In this document: piece by piece, positions 53,909 to 64,000 of the stretch
How the letters are laid out: every line of letters begins with the position of its first letter
Numbering within the stretch: the first letter of the stretch is position 1
Assembly: GCA_033297075.1 (NCBI GenBank)
Contig: MU858049.1
Coordinates: 620,001-684,000 of the forward strand
Direction of reading: 5' to 3'
DNA: 64,000 bases
DNA from: Rhypophila decipiens
Taxonomy: Eukaryota > Ascomycota > Sordariomycetes > Sordariales > Naviculisporaceae
Notes under the pieces: generated by a model
Databases searched by the model: none
What the model saw: the letters and a program-made list of their open reading frames with translations, nothing else
What the model was told of the DNA's origin: nothing
Made by a program: the position numbers and the translations under genes

Positions 53909-55285
53909 ATGGACGAGTCGTCAAACATACCAATCGCAATAGACAGTTCAATACCCAGACAATCTTCTTTTTCCACGTCACGGAGTAGCAGCCGCCGCTC
54001 TCGAGTGACTCTTCCCATCGACACGTCCGAGCCGAGACCTACAAGAAGGGACAGACAACTCCCTTCTATCCCCAAGTCACCCTGGCCGGCTGCTTCCAAT
54101 ACCAACATGGACAACGCCGATGACGAGTCTTCTCCGGGGCAAGGAGGAGAGCGGTATTACACTCCACGACTTGCTCCTCCCCCTCCTCCACCGCCGCCGC
54201 CACAGCCATTAGGCACGCAGTGGGCTCCTCAGCGTCCAGACCCCAACCAAGCTCAAGCACCGAGAGTTGCCCGTTCGACACCATCCCTGCGTAGTCCGCC
54301 GTCATCGCAGTCCATGGGACAAGGGCGACCCTCTTACTCGCCGCCTTCTCGACAAACAACAGGCGACCGGGACCTTGGCAGAGCACCACCCAGAAGAACC
54401 GGCTCATCCATCGACTTCAGCCGACCCAACCCGCCCTCAAGGTCAACCACCTCGACAGCATCAATCGACATATCCCGCCCCTCCCGCTCAGGTACTACCT
54501 CCATCGACCAAACCCGGCGAACAGACTCGGACCTCTTTATCACAACAAGCCGAAACAAGAAAACCGACCAGCCCTACCAACCACGCAAACAATCTTCCCA
54601 ATCTCCCCCGCCCCCCCTAATGCCCACAAACGCAACCCAGACAAAATACATGGAAATGCTCCTCTCCCTCGACAAAATCCCCCAGCTGCACAACATCCTC
54701 TGCTCCTGCTTCACCTGGCTTCTCCTCGCAGGATTCGTCGTAATCCCCGGCTCATTCACATCCCTCCGCAAACTCGAGGCCAAGACCAATGGCGAGATTA
54801 TACCCGGCAGCCCCGCCGCAAACGCCATCCTTTCCTCCGTGGCAGAGACCTCAGTGACGGTCATCGGCTTCATCTGCATGGGCATCGGGACCACAGGCGC
54901 TATCTGGCTCGGCTGGCGCTGGCGCAAGAATTACGTCTGGCTGCTGAATAAGCTCTACATGCCGCTCATGCTGAATGGTCTTGCGGGCGTGATTTCGACC
55001 CTGACGAATGTGTATTCGCAGCAAAAGGGCGAGTGGCGGACGCAGGCCATCGTGGCGGTCACGGTTGAAGGGAGCGTGCTGAGCTGTGCGGTTATCTTGT
55101 TTGGCTTGTATAATTTCTGGCTGCTTGATCGGGTCAAGGATGAGCATGAGGAGTTGACTTTGAGGAGTACGAGCACCGGGACGTTGATTGAGGATGGGGG
55201 ACAGGGAAATAGGAAGAGCAGTATTTTGCAGAGGGTTGGGGAGATGGGGAGGCGGCCTGCTATTGCGCCTGGGAGTGTGGTTTGA
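53909..55285 (+). CDS. Four-TM fungal membrane protein with long disordered N-terminus
   Basis: One exon; the first ATG in frame is at 53909, giving 458 residues. The first 240 residues are rich in Ser, Arg and Pro, with a run of nine Pro at about 89-97 and many RS-type sites. Four membrane segments lie in the C-terminal half at about 262-284, 308-335, 349-370 and 379-407, with WLGWRWRKNYVWLLNKLY between the second and third. A charged tail ends the protein. Similar proteins occur in other filamentous fungi, as far as I can recall, without assigned function. It could act at the plasma membrane or cell cortex, but nothing in the sequence shows this. Confidence 0.72.
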   Translation: MDESSNIPIAIDSSIPRQSSFSTSRSSSRRSRVTLPIDTSEPRPTRRDRQLPSIPKSPWPAASNTNMDNADDESSPGQGGERYYTPRLAPPPPPPPPPQPLGTQWAPQRPDPNQAQAPRVARSTPSLRSPPSSQSMGQGRPSYSPPSRQTTGDRDLGRAPPRRTGSSIDFSRPNPPSRSTTSTASIDISRPSRSGTTSIDQTRRTDSDLFITTSRNKKTDQPYQPRKQSSQSPPPPLMPTNATQTKYMEMLLSLDKIPQLHNILCSCFTWLLLAGFVVIPGSFTSLRKLEAKTNGEIIPGSPAANAILSSVAETSVTVIGFICMGIGTTGAIWLGWRWRKNYVWLLNKLYMPLMLNGLAGVISTLTNVYSQQKGEWRTQAIVAVTVEGSVLSCAVILFGLYNFWLLDRVKDEHEELTLRSTSTGTLIEDGGQGNRKSSILQRVGEMGRRPAIAPGSVV

Positions 55286-56334
55286 TTTGGCCTTGTGTTT
55301 GTGTCATGTGTATTGGATGGCGGTATGTAGAAGGAAGTGCACAGCGATGAGAGTATGGGAGAAAGTGGAGGCCTACGCAGTAGAGTACAGTAAGTGTAAG
55401 AGTAAAGAACGGGAGGCAAAGAAAGACTTGGGCATTCGTAGAGGTGGTTATCTGTTTAACCAGTATAAATAAAACAGGACGAATTAAACAAGTAACAGGA
55501 TCAATAACCGTTGACATTCTTTAGACGCCATCCAGAACTAACATATTACATTCCGTCCCGGTCTGATACCACAAGCATGTATGAGCCAGAGATTGTCCGG
55601 TCCGGATCCAGTCTCTCAACCTAAAAGTCTCTTATCTCTCCATCACTTGACGCTCCTTCCGACCAACTTGGAAGGTTTACCCACACAACGCTCAGCCATT
55701 AACATATCCTCAACCTCGGCCCCAAACAAGGGTGTAAGAGATGCGCAAAAGTCAGTAAAACAAAAGGGGGCCGTAATATAACCGAGCTCAAGTAGAAGCA
55801 ATAGATACCTACGAGAAGAAGAAATCAATCAGAATGCCGCCAAACAGGGACGGAAATAAAGAAAACCGAGAAGTATTAATGAACTTGGCCACGAATCCTG
55901 GCACCTTGAAAAAGGAACGGAAAGAAAGATTTATCTTAAAGATCTCCCCCTTCCCCTCCTAGTCTATGGTTGGGGGATATAATCGGTAAATAGTCCATCT
56001 AGAAACGGGAAAACCCCCTAAATCACAGAATACAAACAATCAACTCTCTCATCTCAGTTATTCCCATTAATTCCAGTTAACCCCTTTACACCAAAGTAAG
56101 AAAAGAAAATATTATAAAAACCGTAAGGAGGGAGGGATGAGAGAACAAATAAACCAAAGTACTACTACACCAACACCAACATTCAACACCATTGACCTCG
56201 CCCCATGACTTTCTCAAAAAAGTAAAACCCAACACAACCCGTAAAAGAAAAAGCAAAGAAAACCACCTACCTAAGAACCAAAAGAAAAAACAGAAAGAAA
56301 ACGGCCAAAGTGACCAAAACTCCAAGAATGCCCC
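55286..56334. other. Intergenic between convergent genes
   Basis: Contains the 3' ends of the four-TM gene and of wetA. It is A-rich near 56100-56330. No gene seen. Confidence 0.55.
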
Positions 56335-59046
56335 TCAAGATAACATAATCCCCTCCTGCTCCAATTTCGCAAGATCCCCCCCAGCAGCAGCAACAGCCTT
56401 CAAAACAGCCTCGCTAAGCCGTCGCTGCTTCTCCGCAGCTTCTTTTTCCCTGCGCGCCTTGGTCTTGCTGCTCCCCGACGGAGCAACGCCCGTCATGAGG
56501 ATATTATGGTCCTGCGGTGTAAAGTTTACAAATCCTAGCCCTGCGCCTGCTGCGCCTGCTCCCCCTCCTGCAATATTACTTCCTCCCCCTCCAGCTCCAG
56601 CTCCGGTTTTGGTAGTGGATTTGTTTTGATGATGATGATGATTATGGCCGTTTGTCCCGTTGGAGGAGTGGCGTCTTTCGTGGTGGTTGCTGTTGCGCTT
56701 TGAGGAGGCTGGCGGGCGTCTAGAGCTGCTTGAACCACCACCACCACCACCACCAGAAGGATGGCCTTGCGCAAGGTGATCAAGTTGATACTGAGCATGC
56801 AGATTAGGCAGACCATTGTAGTGCGGCATTTGAGGAACCGGCGGTGGAGGCGGGACTTGCAGTGTAAGATGCGGCATGCTTTTATTATTCCTTAGCATCT
56901 GCTGAGGGAGGCCTTGTTGTTGCTGACCAGAAACCATATTCTGCTGCTGCTGTTGTTGCTGGCGGGATGTTCGGCTGTTGCTGTTCCCAGCAATCAAGGA
57001 CGAGGTAGAGTTTACACGCCGGGCAACATTTCTCTGCTGCTCCTGTTGTTGTTGATGTTGCTGCTGCTGCCGAGGAGAAAGTAAATCAGCTGGAACAGCA
57101 GGTACAGGTGGCACACCACCACCAGAGACTACGGCGGCGGCGGCGGCAGCCGCCTCGGTGGCTCCAAGCCGTCGGCCTGTCCATGATCTTTTTTTGCGGA
57201 TCGCAGCTGGCTGGGTCGGACCCAGCCCATCTCCTGGACCGCCCCCTGTGATGATACCGTGGTTGAGTGTGTTCATCGATGCACTCCGTCGATGGAGTCG
57301 TCGGCTTGGATGATGACCGCTACCTTCACCAGGCGTGGGACTTGGTGACGGCGTTGTTCTCCCATTTCCATTCCCATTGGCACCACCACCACTGGCGCCG
57401 CTGCCACTCGCTGTGCGTGTCTTGCGCGGAGAGGTCATGGCCCCGCTCGGATGATGGTGATGCCGTGCTCCAGACGACGGAGCCTTTGGCCTCGGTCGTT
57501 TTGATTGAGCATTGGATTGATGCTGCCCCGCTCCTTCACGGGTCTGTCGTCCATTCACCTCACCATTCTGAGCAGACATGTTCCCGTTCGGACCAGGAAA
57601 GTAACAAGTGTTGAGCACCGCAGCTGATGGTGTTCGTGGCTGGGGCATGTGAATCATCAATCCGCTTGCCGCAAAGTCCTCTCCTGGAGGTAAAGGGTAA
57701 TGGAACTCTCCTCCGCCGTTCTGATGCTGCTGCTGTTGGAGCTGCTGAAGTTGCTGCATTGTAAGATCCATTGCAGCGTTGTTCATATTCCTGCCTGCAT
57801 GTTGCTGCTGCTGCTGCTGCTGCTGGAATATGGAATTGTCCATGCCGGTATTATCCGTGTCCATCGCGTCGGGGTCATTCCACCATCTATCATCACCATC
57901 GCCATTACCTCCCATAAACGAAGACGGGTCGGTGGTTCGTTGCATGTCCATCGATCCCGGCGACCACAGCGTCTTGCCGTCAGGCCCTAGCTGCCAGACT
58001 ATAGCCGGTTGCGAGCTTACACCTCCCGCTGACGAGGTAAAATTCGTGTTTAGCAGCGGCGTGTGTAGCGGCGTGTTCGGTCCAACACCGCCATTAGTCT
58101 GCGGCATAGACCCCAGCAGCGAGCTAGGGTCAAAGAATGGATCATCAAGAAAGCCATTCACAAATTGCATTCCGTTGTCGGCTGTCAGACCTTGATGCGA
58201 CAAGTCCGCCATGGAGCCCGTTAGCGGCGGTGACAGCGGTAGATGATCTTTCTTGATATGCAGATTATACGGCTTCGACTTTCCGGTAGCTTTGCTGGCC
58301 GGCGATCCCATCTGTGCAGTCGATATAGCCGGCGGTTGCATATCCAGCTGAGGCTGTTGTCTCGATTTGCCCTGCAAGTTTGCTGCTTTGTTTCGAATTT
58401 TGGCGTAGATGGCCTCAAGACGGCCGCCCTTCCGAGGACTGGTTGACCGCGAGTGAGGCGATGGCGGGACTGACGCAGAGGTGGGCGGCAGATTCACGCG
58501 TGGCGAGCGCATCGTCAGCCCTTCGAGCTTCAGAAGCTCCGAGTCGGAGATGGAGCCACCACCCGATAGCTCGTACGTACTCAAGCTAAGGTCGTTCTGC
58601 TCCATCGTGTTGTGTTGCTGATGATGAAGCATATCTGGACGACCTCGGGTTTGTCGATTGGCGTGATTCTGCTGATGCTGTGGTTGAAGTGACTGGGCCG
58701 TCGTAGAAGCAGGTACGCCCTGTGAGTGATTGGTAATAGAACCATTGGTCATGGAACCTGCCGAAGGCTGCTGCTGCTGCTGCCCGGAATGGGACGGGAG
58801 GCTACCGGCTACCGGTGGCGAAAAGGCGGGCATATCATGAGCTTCGGGGAGCGAATCGAAGCTCCCCTCGCCCCCTCCCGTCGGCGAGCCGGCGTCTGTC
58901 CCGTCGAGCATCACATACTGCTCAAAGAAGTCGCCAGAGTTTGGCTCATCCGCCGTGTCGTGCCAGCTGAAAGTTTCGTTTTCTTTGTTCTCTAGTGAGA
59001 GGTGGTCGCCCGCGGTAAAAGCCATGCCTTGGACGCTGCTGGCCAT
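56335..59046 (-). CDS. wetA: WetA-type conidial maturation regulator
   Basis: One exon of 903 residues. The N-terminus has the WetA-like DFFEQYVMLD at about 39-48. The C-terminal 60 residues (about 840-900) carry the family's best mark: NFTPQDHNILMTGVAPSGSS, then KTKARREKEAAEKQRRLSEA and a helix ending in LAKLEQEG. A second conserved region SPRVNLPPTSAS to RLEAIYAKIRNKAANLQ lies at about 180-222. Between them are long Gln, His, Gly and Ser runs. WetA is a nuclear regulator of late spore development, needed for conidial wall completion and metabolic dormancy in Aspergillus and relatives. The 1.2-kb upstream gap likely holds its promoter. Confidence 0.86.
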   Translation of the reverse strand: MASSVQGMAFTAGDHLSLENKENETFSWHDTADEPNSGDFFEQYVMLDGTDAGSPTGGGEGSFDSLPEAHDMPAFSPPVAGSLPSHSGQQQQQPSAGSMTNGSITNHSQGVPASTTAQSLQPQHQQNHANRQTRGRPDMLHHQQHNTMEQNDLSLSTYELSGGGSISDSELLKLEGLTMRSPRVNLPPTSASVPPSPHSRSTSPRKGGRLEAIYAKIRNKAANLQGKSRQQPQLDMQPPAISTAQMGSPASKATGKSKPYNLHIKKDHLPLSPPLTGSMADLSHQGLTADNGMQFVNGFLDDPFFDPSSLLGSMPQTNGGVGPNTPLHTPLLNTNFTSSAGGVSSQPAIVWQLGPDGKTLWSPGSMDMQRTTDPSSFMGGNGDGDDRWWNDPDAMDTDNTGMDNSIFQQQQQQQQHAGRNMNNAAMDLTMQQLQQLQQQQHQNGGGEFHYPLPPGEDFAASGLMIHMPQPRTPSAAVLNTCYFPGPNGNMSAQNGEVNGRQTREGAGQHQSNAQSKRPRPKAPSSGARHHHHPSGAMTSPRKTRTASGSGASGGGANGNGNGRTTPSPSPTPGEGSGHHPSRRLHRRSASMNTLNHGIITGGGPGDGLGPTQPAAIRKKRSWTGRRLGATEAAAAAAAVVSGGGVPPVPAVPADLLSPRQQQQHQQQQEQQRNVARRVNSTSSLIAGNSNSRTSRQQQQQQQNMVSGQQQQGLPQQMLRNNKSMPHLTLQVPPPPPVPQMPHYNGLPNLHAQYQLDHLAQGHPSGGGGGGGSSSSRRPPASSKRNSNHHERRHSSNGTNGHNHHHHQNKSTTKTGAGAGGGGSNIAGGGAGAAGAGLGFVNFTPQDHNILMTGVAPSGSSKTKARREKEAAEKQRRLSEAVLKAVAAAGGDLAKLEQEGIMLS
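57802..57831 (-). repeat. CAG (poly-Gln) triplet run in wetA
   Basis: A run of CAG-type triplets (TGC/TGT on the plus strand), with smaller Gln runs near 56940-56960 and 57045-57070, encodes poly-Gln in WetA. Such runs may vary in length between strains. Confidence 0.8.
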
Positions 59047-60233
59047 TGTTTGGCGATAGGTTTTTGCGGGTGGTTGAAGTTTACCGCTGGGTTTTGAGCT
59101 GTGGTCGAAGTAAAGGTTGTAAAGTCAACACAGGTTGCCATGGTGCTGATGAGACGGGTTGTCGACGTCGCTGGTCTAGCAGCCAGCAGCAAAAAGTCAA
59201 CAAATGCTGAATGCTATGGCAACAACAGGTATGAAGACAGGGGAGAAGGGAGTGTGGGCGCCTGCGAGACATTTGTATGTGGGATTCCAGAGTCATCAGT
59301 GAGAGAGGAATGCGAGATTGGTTCGTGCCAGTCCTTGATTCATTCCTCAGGCCTCACCCATCGTGTCGTCAGACGGTAGCTCCTGGTCAGAACCGACGCA
59401 GTGTTGATACTGCCATGGACACACCTCGGAGGGAGCTCGGAGCAAACACACACAAATGACAAAGAAACCCAGATCTCGTCTTTGTGGCTATTGAGGGGCT
59501 TGTAGGCAGCCGAGTGGGCCAGGCTCATCGACAACAAAGGTGCGGGTGTGCCTCCGCACTGGAATGTGGTCTGGCGTTGGCTTCTCGGGTGTCGACGGGA
59601 CAGCTTGGGACGGGATTCGCAGCCCAGAGACGTCTTTGTACTGTGCCTGGCCAATTGATGGCTATTGTGTGAGCTCGTCCCGTTGTTCTTCGATTAGATG
59701 CTCACCTAGATAGCCATTGTTCTCGCCCACAGGCCAAACAATCACATGCATCACGATTTGGCAACCTCTGAGACAAAAGTGCCGCCACATGGAAAGACCC
59801 AAAAGACTTTTATGGACCTAGCAAGTTAGATGACAATGGCACCGAATAAGATATCAAATGTGATAGAACAAGATGAGAATAGTATTGTGTCCGTGAGGCC
59901 AATCCTGGCTCTCATCGCCCGTATCTAAACAGTTTCGTTGCGCCTTTACACCCCAAGCCAAATCTGAATATGTTCCGTTGTGAATTGTAATGACCATGAA
60001 CTCCATAGAATGCAGTTGACGACAGGTGCGCTGTGTTTTCCTCGTCCTTTTTCGCAAGCTTGTCAAAGCGTGCGGCGGAATGATTCCAACTCCAAGAAAA
60101 TACTCAAAACATGTCCCTAAATTAACACAGCAGAACTCTTTAAAGAGGAATAACAAAAGAAACAAAGAATGGGTATATATCGAAGCAATTTGAGCGGAGA
60201 AAAAAAGAGCGGCTCGTGAATGAATACATCTTC
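59047..60233. promoter_or_regulatory. wetA promoter and 3' side of the 60234 gene
   Basis: No gene seen. WetA is expressed late in conidiation in known species; I could not identify a specific control site by eye. Confidence 0.45.
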
Positions 60234-61325
60234 TTATTCATATGGGTTAAGGTGAGGTGAGGGAATCGAAGGCGGAATGACAGGTGAGGATATTGCCGAG
60301 GTAACTGCTGACGATGCCACGCTTTCGGACCGCACAGTCTTCCTCCTTCGCATCCTTGGGCGGTTCTTCACCACCGTCTGACATCTCATGGCTGCATCGG
60401 CCGACAACTGGTAGCGTAGAGGGATACCGTTGACAACCGTCTTCCTGATGCCGCCAGGAGCGCCGGCACGACGCAGAGACACCACGGCTTCCACAAACGA
60501 CAAGTCTTCCTCAAAAGTGTCGGCTCCATTGCAGTAGGCCTCGTCAACCTCGAGCTCCATGGGCGAGTAAACGTAATCCGTCGTGGTCTGTGGCTTCGGA
60601 GGTTCCACAACTGTGCTGGCTGACGATGTCATTGCTGGTGCCGTGCTGGACGTTGATGCAGGTGCAGCGTTTTGCACGTTGCATTGCGTCCCACTCGAGA
60701 TCATTTTCTCGACCCGGGCCGTGTTCGCAATCGTAGCAGCTGGCTTGTCGCGGAACTGGCTGCTCATTTGTTTCCGTAATCGTGCCCCAGATGACCTTGT
60801 CAATCCACCCTCTCCCGCTCCCATCGAGGAGCTTTCGCCTCGCAAATACTGAGATCGCCGACGTGCGACCGAAAGAAGACTAAGATACGGCGGGTCATTT
60901 TTGAGCACATCTTCAGAACCCTCCGCCTCGTCGTCCACCTCAAGGGCCGCCCATGGCGGATCGGAGACGTCTGGCAAAATGGCCAAATCCTGCGAAATTA
61001 CTGGTTTTGGCAATGGGGGTTGTGATATCGATTGTGCGACGGATGCTGATACTGCTGCGTCCAATGATGGGGGATTTATAGCTTGGGCTGTGCTGTTCTC
61101 CTCAAGTCGTAGATTTTGTTGGCTAAGCTTGTGAGCCAATTCTCGAACCGTTCGCGACGGCGATCGTGAGGTCGATGGTGGCGGCGTTGGCGTGGGTAAT
61201 GATGATGACTGCAGCTCTGGAAGCTGTCTGGACTCGTGGTTGTCACCCGTTAATGGCTCGGTTCGACTGTCTGACAGTCCCGAGCCTATATCGGCCTCGG
61301 CCTCATTGAGGCGATGGTTGTGCAT
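60234..61325 (-). CDS. Unrecognised protein, 363 residues
   Basis: A single-exon frame beginning at an ATG. I do not recognise the family. The first 150 residues are Ser/Pro-rich with a short amphipathic stretch TVRELAHKLSQQNLRLEE at about 59-76. The C-terminal 110 residues are the most ordered: YVYSPMELEVDEAYCNGADTFEEDLSFVEAVVSLRRAG, then GGIRKTVVNGIPLRYQLSADAAMRCQ and a basic RPRMRRRKTVRSES that could be a nuclear localisation signal. No membrane segment or signal peptide. It could be a chromatin or cytoskeletal accessory protein, but this is a guess. Confidence 0.65.
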   Translation of the reverse strand: MHNHRLNEAEADIGSGLSDSRTEPLTGDNHESRQLPELQSSSLPTPTPPPSTSRSPSRTVRELAHKLSQQNLRLEENSTAQAINPPSLDAAVSASVAQSISQPPLPKPVISQDLAILPDVSDPPWAALEVDDEAEGSEDVLKNDPPYLSLLSVARRRSQYLRGESSSMGAGEGGLTRSSGARLRKQMSSQFRDKPAATIANTARVEKMISSGTQCNVQNAAPASTSSTAPAMTSSASTVVEPPKPQTTTDYVYSPMELEVDEAYCNGADTFEEDLSFVEAVVSLRRAGAPGGIRKTVVNGIPLRYQLSADAAMRCQTVVKNRPRMRRRKTVRSESVASSAVTSAISSPVIPPSIPSPHLNPYE

Positions 61326-64000
61326 TGTATGATAATTGACACCGCGTCATATAAAAATGACGGGCTGGAACTCAAAGCTCAGTTATAAAGACATTCCATC
61401 CGGGTGGGCGGGCTCGTTGACAAAAATGGCGAGCCCGAGTATTGTCCACGATATCCCAAGTCAACGTGGTCGCTGGCCGGTATCGTGGTGCCACAAAATG
61501 GAGCAAGAGAACCGTGAGGGTCAGTCGTGGAGCGTGTGGATAAGCAATCGAAAATTGTATCCACGAAAAGCGGCGACGATGATCCTAGCTCGCGAACAAA
61601 ACCGTCGTCCAGCACAATCCCAGCGAGTGTTGTTTCTGTCGTCGTCTAGCCTGGTGATGAGTTCCAACAGTGAAAGGTGAGAAGAATCGCGATCGGACCC
61701 AAGCTCGAGGGAGGATTGCGAATATGGAGAATTGAAAGGACGCAGCCAAGATTCCCAGCTCCAAATGGTGTGTGACAGGATTTCCCGAGCAGGCGGCTTG
61801 GGGAACTGGGCAATCAACTGTGGACACCCTCTTAGAAAAACAAAAGGAAAATTGGCAAGAACCGGCGAGATGGGTGATGGGCAGAGATGCTTTTGGTGAA
61901 GAGGAAGGAATCAAACAAGCTTGGAAGTTCCAAAGAGTCTCAGGTGGCAAGTGACAAGCCCAGGAGCTTGGGAAACCGAAAACGAACCCCCTCAAAAATC
62001 CCAGCAAAATAATAAAACGAACCAACAGCACGGATTATTCCTGCACGAATGGCAGCATTTCACTGTCGAGTCCTCTCCTCTTTTGTCACTTCTTGGAAAA
62101 CGAGGGACGTGCGACGTACTGTGCACCTACGCCGAACTGGGAATGAACTGGGGAAAAGAGGCGTAGCCCAAGCCTCAAGCCCCTTTGAGCAGCCCCAAGC
62201 TTTCGCAAGCTTTTACCAAACTTTTGAAAAAACACGACGGGATGCGACTTGGTTGGTCAGACCCGGGCAGGAGGGTGCCCTCCCTGAATGATTCACAGAG
62301 TCATGGCTGGTTGCACGCACTGTCTGACTTGGAATTTGGTAATGACTTGGGGAATTCTGGGGTGGCAGAGCTTTTACGCGACCCAGACGGTCGGGGAAGA
62401 ACAAAGAGAGCGCAGTCAGAGCACTGGGCCGGCCACTGCCAAATGACCGGCCAAAACCCACCAAACAAAACAGGCCCAGCGGAAAGTGACCTTGCCGACT
62501 CCCAGTTGTTTGGGCTTGGGGCCAACCCACTCAATTTTGCTTTTTCCCCAATGAATTGACTCTAACCAAGCAGGCGGCGCGAGTCCATCACTAGCGTACC
62601 CGTAATTTCATGCCTTTTTCTTTGTCATTACTTGCGAATAGGTTGCACTCTGCCGTTCGTTACCAATAAAATCAATCCAGACCGACTGGAACTCCCCGTA
62701 CAGACTCCAGTCGACCGGCTCCGCAACCAGAGGAGCCTGAACGAAAATCCAGCAGCGTGGAACACACGGGAAGAAGTGAAGATCCCTTTCTCGAAAACGT
62801 GTCTCCTGTCAGATCATCAGATGGCTGCTGTGCGATGCAGCAGTGCAAGCGCGAGATGATTTGTACTGCGTAGCTTCCAGCAACGGGTACTCGCTGTACA
62901 AGTACACTAATAAGTCCCGATACCCATCGGGAACGGTCTGGTGCATGAACATTTCACAATTCAACCCCAAGGGATTATTCGGCCGCTTGGCAATGGATTG
63001 GTCTCCGACCCAGCGACAAGAGCAGTCCAGAAAATCGGTGTGCCATGGTTCGGCTCCTTCCAATTCAACTGCGCTAGCTCCCAACTGACGATGGCTCCGG
63101 TCGCGTGGTAACATCAGGCAGGAGGTACAAGAGGCCGACGAATCATGTCACGAGTTCCAGGTAGGCCATGCTCTTCAGAGGCCCACACCACCATCATTCT
63201 CTTCCCAACATGGATCCCTGGTCCAATTGTCCCAACCCGGCTTTGGCTAAGAGATCGAGTTGGACTTTTGGGAGGGGGGACGTGCGCTGTGCAGCTGAGG
63301 CAGCGAGGGCGTGTTTGTGGATGGCAAGTGGAAAATCTCCCCGGTGCCGGGTTGTCGGTGTCTAGTGTCTTGAAGAAAGTGCCCTTCTTGCTGACAGCTC
63401 GGTTGGTCGACGACAATCTCAATCAGAGCTTTTCGTCATCCATTGTCTTTACCGCCAACTTGGATCGGTAATTAAAACACAATGACTTGATGGCAAGTTG
63501 CAAGTCATCAAACTGGGCGACAGGGTTCTTACGATAGCGTCTCTTCTTGGGGCTAGTGCCTATGAGTAAGACGGCCGTCAGCTTTCTTCCCCAGTCTCAT
63601 CCCCGGCTGGCAAGTCACAGGCGGATGATATCCGACATTTGGCACCAACAAATGCCCAGGACCGGGGAACTGCTGTTTCAATGCTAACCCGTCAAGACCA
63701 GTTGGTACGGGGGAAGCTTGGTATTTCCCAGCCCGACGTTACGGATACAGTGTCATTGCCGTACCAGATATTCAAATGCATGCAATAACAATTCGCCTAA
63801 CCCTAGGCTCGGTCAACGATTCCAGCACGGCGGAAGAGTTGGCGACACGGAGATGAGACCAACACCTTTCTACGGTTGCCGGTATATATTTCGGCCGTTC
63901 TTCCATATTATAGCAGGGTTCGCGTATAACTTTTGGTGCTATCTCTGGTCTCGGTACACGAGACGCGGCACGCCGCATCTCAGATACCGAGACATCTTGT
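61326..64000. other. Intergenic to the window end; no gene recognised
   Basis: Open frames of 60-150 codons overlap on both strands with compositions rich in Ser, Pro, Gln and Trp and no family marks. There may be a gene just beyond the window whose leader lies here. Confidence 0.5.

Overview
The window looks like nuclear DNA of a filamentous ascomycete (Pezizomycotina, probably Sordariomycetes). Genes are split by short GT-AG introns (mostly 60-80 nt), intergenic gaps are long, and several genes belong to filamentous-fungal families (WetA, AtfA-type bZIP, DUF3176). AT-rich islands carry the look of repeat-induced point mutation (RIP). I cannot name the species. All splice models come from reading frames and splice signals; each spliced total below is a multiple of three.

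Layout. 1-4.1 kb: gene-free, then a conserved low-complexity protein (4118-5152). 5.2-7.1 kb: partly AT-rich relics. 7.1-19 kb: LAS1 rRNA-processing nuclease, a nine-exon glyoxalase II, a short kinesin-3, a tRNA-like/inverted-repeat element, a PPPDE-thioredoxin-PUL protein and Golgi GDPase. 20.9-26.2 kb: a DUF3176 membrane protein and a GST-fold protein. 26.2-32.0 kb: 5.8 kb with no firm gene, leading into an AtfA/ATF1 bZIP factor. 36.5-43.6 kb: a Dsn1/Mis13 kinetochore protein, the SDH assembly factor Sdh5, Rab7/Ypt7 and an AAA-lid (Mg-chelatase-like) protein. 44.5-49.5 kb: a 1,682-residue Fhl1 forkhead protein. 50.3-52.9 kb: an AT-rich island holding five small insertions. 53.9-61.3 kb: a four-TM protein, WetA and an unrecognised protein; then 2.7 kb without a gene.

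The genes are mostly housekeeping (ribosome biogenesis, chromosome segregation, Golgi, vacuole, mitochondria) mixed with regulators of stress and conidial development. They form no pathway cluster.

The most interesting signals are: (1) a glyoxalase II whose last intron decides between a normal stop and a tail ending KANL, a candidate switch for a peroxisomal isoform; (2) three 95-130 bp insertions with 5-bp target duplications and a box-A-like tRNA 5'-half at the same relative place, plus two LTR-like units with different internal minisatellites, all in the AT-rich island; (3) a tRNA-like unit with box A, box B and a terminal hairpin/T4, abutting a 65-bp-arm inverted repeat.
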